A stretch of 47,070 nucleotides of DNA from an uncultured Bacteroidales bacterium. Its GTDB lineage: Bacteria; Bacteroidota; Bacteroidia; Bacteroidales; Paludibacteraceae. The position numbers were made by a program, and so were the translations under genes. This document shows, piece after piece, positions 43,531 through 47,070 of this stretch (its first letter is position 1; each line of letters starts with the position of its first letter). The stretch spans positions 1-47,070 of the forward strand of contig ONGK01000010.1 of assembly GCA_900317345.1 (NCBI GenBank). The letters run 5' to 3'. The notes beneath the pieces are model-generated. The model ran no database searches and had not been told where the DNA came from. It saw only the letters and a list, made by a program, of their open reading frames with translations.

Positions 43531-43577
43531 GTGCAAAGAGTCCCAACTATGAAAGAAAGGGACCAAACCATGCAATA

Positions 43578-43604
43578 AAGAAGGCGAGCCGAAACTCGCC
43601 TTCT
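43578..43604 (-). terminator. Terminator of the beta-helix gene
   Basis: On the minus strand GAAGGCGAG/CTCGCCTTC with a TTTCGG loop is followed by TTTATTG. It lies about 70 nt after the stop codon at 43671, past an array of small hairpins. Confidence 0.75.
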
Positions 43605-43605
43605 T

Positions 43606-43659
43606 CATCATTCAGTGGCATCGCCACATCATTCAGCAAACTCTGTTTGCATCATTTGG
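43606..43659 (-). repeat. Array of mini-hairpins separated by a 10-nt repeat
   Basis: CATCATTCAG occurs at 43606 and 43627 and as CATCATTTGG at 43650 (plus-strand reading). Between them are perfect short hairpins: GTGGC/GCCAC (43615-43627) and GCAAAC/GTTTGC (43636-43650). The array starts 12 nt after the stop codon of the beta-helix gene. Confidence 0.8.
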
Positions 43660-43670
43660 CAGCGTTGCGC

Positions 43671-45875
43671 TTATTTCACCACAGTGCCAAGGACGTTGTA
43701 GGTCTTGCCGTTCTTTTCAATGAACAACTGACCGTTGCGCAGAACCTTAACCGCCTTCTCACCTGCAACGGTGTTGTCAACTGCGGTCGGTTCATTCTTT
43801 GGTATGTAGATTACATGATAATGCCAATCATCACCACCTGTTCCGTCCGGTTTGAAGTATATTGTCTTCCCTTCGCCTGCGTAGTCGTGACCTACATTAT
43901 AGTTATTACCACTGCCATTCGGATAATAATACTGAATAGCATCGCCGTATACCTTAACTACTTTCAGTGCATCTGCTTCTGCTAATGTTGTAGTCAACTT
44001 ATATTGGCTACCCGAATCGAAAGCAAAGAGTTTGTTAGTATTCAAATCAGAGACATCCCATTGAGATACTCCGCTGAATGTGCCGACAAGATAGTAACCA
44101 TTCACATGGTCCACTGTCGGGAAAGTGATAGCTAACGAGTCATTCTCAAAGAACCATGTGAAGGTATAATCACCATCTTTATCTGCATGGAATTTCATGT
44201 TTCCTAAATTTTCATTAGGAACTATAGAACCATATACTCCCGGATTGTACGCATCTTCACGATAATATAAATATTTATTCGTACGGAAACTACCATCTAC
44301 TACGACACCAAACTCTCTATTATCTTGTGCTGTAACATTCTCGTAAGTATATGATGCCGACAATCCATCAGCGGACAATGTAGCTTCGTACTCTACCCAA
44401 TCATCAATAATGCCACCTTTAAATTTTACTGTAGGACGGTCAACTAGACTCAAAGTGATACCTCTCAATTTCGCAGAGGACCATGATTGAGTATTGCGTA
44501 GTTGAATAGTGTAGTCTCCAGCCTCCGGAATTAGAATATCACCCGTCATTACCTTGTCTCCGGCTTTCTCATAATAAGATTGGTTCATTGAACCGTCAAG
44601 GGTATCTCCATTGGCATTAATAATTCGAATTGCTAATATGGAACCACTAGCAGACCCTGTCTTATAATTAACCGTTGCTTTTAAGCGAGCACCGGATAAT
44701 GCGTGAATCTTCCAATAAGCAGTACCACTCTCGGACTTGTTTTCCCAATGTAACGAATCTGCTGCACTATAGAAAATGTTTCCCTCTAGTTTGGCTTTCT
44801 TTCCTTCCAAGAAATACGGAGCAGTCAAATCTGCATTAGGAATAGTTTCTGCTGTCTTCCAACGCGGGTCACCAAGGTCTGTACCATCAGTTGCAGCAGC
44901 ACGTGCCGGAGAAATCTCTCCTGTAGTCCAATTACCCTTCAATGCTAAATTGCCAGCAGGAGCATTTACAAAGAGAGGATTGGCAGTAGAGCAATCAGTA
45001 AATGTCGGGCAATGGTCATCCCAGTTATGATTGTTGAGATTGTATGATATACAATTCTTAACTGTTCCTCCATACAAATAGGTGGCATACTGACCTGTAA
45101 TTGTATCATTGGCAAAAATACAATTAGAAACCGCTACATTCGTTGATTTCTCCGAATATATAGCATGGTAATTAGATCCTTTTTTGCCGTAGTTATAGAA
45201 TGTACAATGATCTACTTCCAACCTCATATTTGATGTTTCAGAAGCTCCGTAGTTTCTATAATCAATTAAATACCTTCCATCCATCTTTTGGAAATTGGCG
45301 AAAGTGGAATTCTTTACAACCAACTTGTCGCAAGTTTGCTTATCCGAAGTAGAACTTGGATAAAAAACAATAGCGCTCTTTAAGCCGTTATGGAAATAGC
45401 AATTGGTGATGATAAGTGAATCTGTATGACACGTGTTAGCGCAATAAAAGATGTTGTTTTTAACGCTATCGAACTCGCAGTTATCTATTACGAGGCTTGT
45501 ATGGGAGTTGTCATAAAAGCGGATATAATAATCGTAACTTCCCTGTGCTGCGCCATCAAAATTGAGACCTTTAATCTTAACATTAGCTCCACTTTTAATT
45601 TGCAGATAGGTATACATTTGAATTAAAGGAACTGAAGATGCCGTATCCGATGCTAAAATTACCAGGTTGGTATCTATGACCAGATAATTATTTCTCTCAT
45701 CATATACACCACCACCAAGCATAATGGTATCAATCTTTTCTGTTTTGGCCGCATTTATCGCCAACTGCAAATTGGAATGGCTGTAATAAGGTGAAGTTGG
45801 AGTAATGTGCTTTACCTTTGCACTAACTGTCAATGCTACGAGCATTGCAGCGAAAAGAGTAAAAATTTTTTTCAT
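43671..45875 (-). CDS. Secreted right-handed beta-helix protein
   Basis: A 734-residue exported protein (signal peptide MKKIFTLFAAMLVALTVSA). Residues 30-330 form a pectate-lyase-like beta-helix with repeating NCEF/NCYF/NSTF/HCTF/NCIF turns; this resembles the DUF4957/DUF5123 surface proteins of gut Bacteroidota. Next comes a jelly-roll carbohydrate-binding-like domain (about 345-475), then further beta-rich domains. The C-terminal 25 residues (KVLRNGQLFIEKNGKTYNVL) resemble tails of many exported Bacteroidales proteins and are shared with the protein at 46666, possibly a secretion signal. No catalytic residues can be assigned; glycan binding is likely. Confidence 0.75.
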   Translation of the reverse strand: MKKIFTLFAAMLVALTVSAKVKHITPTSPYYSHSNLQLAINAAKTEKIDTIMLGGGVYDERNNYLVIDTNLVILASDTASSVPLIQMYTYLQIKSGANVKIKGLNFDGAAQGSYDYYIRFYDNSHTSLVIDNCEFDSVKNNIFYCANTCHTDSLIITNCYFHNGLKSAIVFYPSSTSDKQTCDKLVVKNSTFANFQKMDGRYLIDYRNYGASETSNMRLEVDHCTFYNYGKKGSNYHAIYSEKSTNVAVSNCIFANDTITGQYATYLYGGTVKNCISYNLNNHNWDDHCPTFTDCSTANPLFVNAPAGNLALKGNWTTGEISPARAAATDGTDLGDPRWKTAETIPNADLTAPYFLEGKKAKLEGNIFYSAADSLHWENKSESGTAYWKIHALSGARLKATVNYKTGSASGSILAIRIINANGDTLDGSMNQSYYEKAGDKVMTGDILIPEAGDYTIQLRNTQSWSSAKLRGITLSLVDRPTVKFKGGIIDDWVEYEATLSADGLSASYTYENVTAQDNREFGVVVDGSFRTNKYLYYREDAYNPGVYGSIVPNENLGNMKFHADKDGDYTFTWFFENDSLAITFPTVDHVNGYYLVGTFSGVSQWDVSDLNTNKLFAFDSGSQYKLTTTLAEADALKVVKVYGDAIQYYYPNGSGNNYNVGHDYAGEGKTIYFKPDGTGGDDWHYHVIYIPKNEPTAVDNTVAGEKAVKVLRNGQLFIEKNGKTYNVLGTVVK

Positions 45876-45937
45876 AATTGATTAGATTTTAAGTGTTAAT
45901 AATGTTTATTTAGTATTAGTTTTTGATGTTGCTTTTG

Positions 45938-46252
45938 TTAATCATGGAATGTGAGGCTATGGCGGGCATCTTCCACAGAAACTACAAGTTCACCCGAAGG
46001 TAATGAAACTACCCTAAAACCAAAGTGGAAATCCTCATAAATAAAATCCCGATACCCTCTACGTTTCCAATCTAACACATACCGAGCCTCATTGTGCAAG
46101 TAATAGGTATGACCTAAGGTCTGCAAGGCTCTATACATCCTGTCTTCTTTATTCAGCACAGTTTGCATATCAAGCGTTGGATGATTATTCATCGCTGCTT
46201 CGTAGAATTCATCTACTGCTTGATAGACCGTGTCACGAATAATAACTCTCAT
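45938..46252 (-). CDS. Small protein with RelE/ParE-like toxin features
   Basis: A 104-residue protein I do not firmly recognise. The N-terminal helices (VYQAVDEFYEAAMNNH, LNKEDRMYRALQTLGH) and the C-terminal strand pattern (FGFRVVSLPSGELVVSVEDA then RH) follow the RelE/ParE toxin layout, with conserved-looking Arg and His residues. It is preceded by a 45-codon gene overlapping it by 3 nt (sharing ATGA), an arrangement typical of type II toxin-antitoxin pairs. The toxin reading is inference. The beta-helix gene follows 62 nt later with no separate promoter seen. Confidence 0.55.
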   Translation of the reverse strand: MRVIIRDTVYQAVDEFYEAAMNNHPTLDMQTVLNKEDRMYRALQTLGHTYYLHNEARYVLDWKRRGYRDFIYEDFHFGFRVVSLPSGELVVSVEDARHSLTFHD

Positions 46253-46386
46253 CCTCGTTTACTATAGTGTTCACGAATCTTCGCAGTCAGGCGGTCATGC
46301 ATTTCGTCCAACGACATGTAATGAGGTAATTCCGAAGGAAGGATTACATCATAATTAACTTGTTTTTCTCTAACTTCTGCGTTCAT
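46249..46386 (-). CDS. Small protein, possible antitoxin
   Basis: An open frame of 45 codons with the promoter at 46415 just upstream. The product starts MNAEVREKQVNYDVILPSEL and ends LTAKIREHYSKRG, acidic at first and then helical and basic. Its stop TGA overlaps the ATG of the next gene (ATGA). The size and position fit an antitoxin; the ILPSELPHY segment followed by an amphipathic helix could be a DNA-binding or toxin-wrapping part, but no family is recognised. Confidence 0.6.
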   Translation of the reverse strand: MNAEVREKQVNYDVILPSELPHYMSLDEMHDRLTAKIREHYSKRG

Positions 46387-46414
46387 GGCGGGCTTATTCG
46401 TTCAATTTTGCTTG

Positions 46415-46446
46415 CAAAATTACAACAAAAAAATCATATATGCAAG
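46415..46446 (-). promoter_or_regulatory. Promoter of the two-gene toxin-antitoxin-like cassette
   Basis: On the minus strand CTTG (46446-46443), 20 nt starting CATATATG and ending GTTG, TAATTTTG (46422-46415). Start near 46408, about 22 nt before the ATG at 46386. The inverted repeat TTTTGCTTGCAAAA (46406-46419) overlaps the -7 box and start and could be an operator. Confidence 0.78.
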
Positions 46447-46499
46447 AAAAAAGTGAAAAATGTCGCATATTTGTGTATTTTTTATGCTTTTGACCTGTA

Positions 46500-46532
46500 T
46501 TTACCTCCGATACGACTCCGAGATTACTCCGA
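46500..46532 (-). repeat. Three-unit 11-nt array (TCGGA-N6)
   Basis: On the plus strand TCCGA starts at 46506, 46517 and 46528, so on the minus strand TCGGA repeats with an exact 11-nt period. It lies about 60-85 nt upstream of the cassette promoter and has the same orientation toward its downstream gene as the five-unit array before porZ. Confidence 0.78.
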
Positions 46533-46563
46533 TAACCCGCTTTTGGTGATGTTAGGTAATGAC

Positions 46564-46620
46564 CACGTAAAAACCACATAAAAACCAGTTACCAATACCC
46601 ATAAAGTCTCCCATAAAAAA
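46564..46620. other. A-rich short repeats between array and terminator
   Basis: CACGTAAAAAC (46564-46574) and CACATAAAAAC (46575-46585) form another pair with 11-nt spacing; CCCATAAA recurs at 46598 and 46610. No gene is seen. Confidence 0.5.
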
Positions 46621-46643
46621 ACAACCCCGCCGAAGCGAGGTTG
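46613..46643 (-). terminator. Terminator of the 46666 gene
   Basis: On the minus strand CAACCTCGC/GCGGGGTTG with a TTCG loop and one internal mismatch is followed by seven T. It sits about 23 nt after the stop codon. Confidence 0.85.
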
Positions 46644-46665
46644 CTTTCTATAACATCCTAACGGA

Positions 46666-47070
46666 TTACTTCATGTTCACAGGCTGACCGGTTACGGTGT
46701 AAACCTTGTTGTTCTTGAGGATCAAGATCTGTCCGTTGTAGAGAACCTTAACAGCCTTGGTCGAAGCATCGATATTCTCGAAGCCTTCAGCCTTCTTCTC
46801 ATAGAAGTAAATGTTAGCGACTGCAAACGGATTGCCTTCGAAGCTTGCGCCTGTCGGATCCTCATAATGCTCAAGAACGAGGCACTTCAGGTTAGAAAAG
46901 TCATACTCACCCGGCCAGGTTGCGATCTCGATATCCCAGCTGGTCCAACCTTTTGCAAGGTCAAGAACGACACCGTCTTTGTAGTTGCCACCGGCAACAG
47001 CCTCTGCCGTAAATTTGATCTTAGCAGCAGCCGGAGCCCAGAAGTCAACGTGGAGTTTCTTGTAACCACT
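46666..47070 (-). CDS. Secreted protein, C-terminal part (runs off the window)
   Basis: The minus strand is open from the right edge to the TAA at 46666 for 134 codons, with no start in the window. The visible part is a beta-rich domain (KLHVDFWAPAAAKIKFTAEA, then WTSWDIEIATWPGEYDFSNL) like a carbohydrate-binding module, followed by FENIDASTKAVKVLYNGQIL and a tail ending VTGQPVNMK. The tail parallels that of the beta-helix protein at 43671. Function beyond glycan binding and export is not visible. Confidence 0.75.
   Translation of the reverse strand, partial: SGYKKLHVDFWAPAAAKIKFTAEAVAGGNYKDGVVLDLAKGWTSWDIEIATWPGEYDFSNLKCLVLEHYEDPTGASFEGNPFAVANIYFYEKKAEGFENIDASTKAVKVLYNGQILILKNNKVYTVTGQPVNMK

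Overview
The window reads as chromosomal DNA of an uncultured-type Bacteroidales (Bacteroidota). The left edge is the 5' end of a 16S rRNA gene on the minus strand. Promoters follow the Bacteroidota pattern TTTG, 20 nt, TAnnTTTG, genes lack Shine-Dalgarno sites, and Bacteroidota-type families (PorZ of the type IX secretion system, DUF2147, FloA/short NfeD, TGS-nucleoside kinase) are present. The family within the order cannot be fixed from this sequence. I see no transposase, integrase, CRISPR array or prophage.

Layout. 1-912: start of a 16S rRNA gene (minus), its promoter, then tRNA-Gly and a structurally odd tRNA-Leu (plus). 935-8811 (plus): DUF2147 protein, RdgB, a doubled PorZ, a membrane O-acyltransferase and a lipid phosphoethanolamine transferase; the later part is AT-richer than its surroundings. 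8808-16109 (minus): operon gyrB, LOG-like protein, a lectin-fold protein, an N-terminally truncated kdsA, a TGS-nucleoside kinase, a SPOR protein and folE. 16236-20623 (minus): an unknown-domain/GNAT fusion and a four-gene envelope operon with two paralogous exported proteins and a relic of a third. 20922-34692 (minus): sixteen closely packed genes from nfeD-floA through recJ, a SpoIIE phosphatase/anti-sigma kinase, STAS protein, alarmone synthetase, HD hydrolase, tyrosine phosphatase, PrsW, NUDIX and TtcA to Sir2 and GH105.

34706-43395: topA and tRNA-Pro (plus), two chromate-transporter halves and udk (minus), then tdk, priA, a second nucleoside kinase and tRNA-Met (plus). 43424-47070 (minus): a beta-helix secreted protein, a two-gene cassette resembling a toxin-antitoxin pair, and the 3' end of another secreted protein.

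How the parts fit. PorZ belongs to the cell-surface attachment complex of the type IX system and binds anionic LPS; the two lipid/glycan-modifying enzymes translated right after it suggest a link to surface glycolipid chemistry. The long minus-strand operon brings together a (p)ppGpp-type synthetase, a separate HD hydrolase and a partner-switching module, so it looks like a stress-signalling unit. The most unusual non-coding features are short arrays with an exact 11-nt period (TCGGA type at 1976-2030 and 46500-46532; TATNNTATGGG type inside a 107-nt repeat at 17070 and 43424), and a promoter spacer sequence shared only by rRNA and tRNA promoters.
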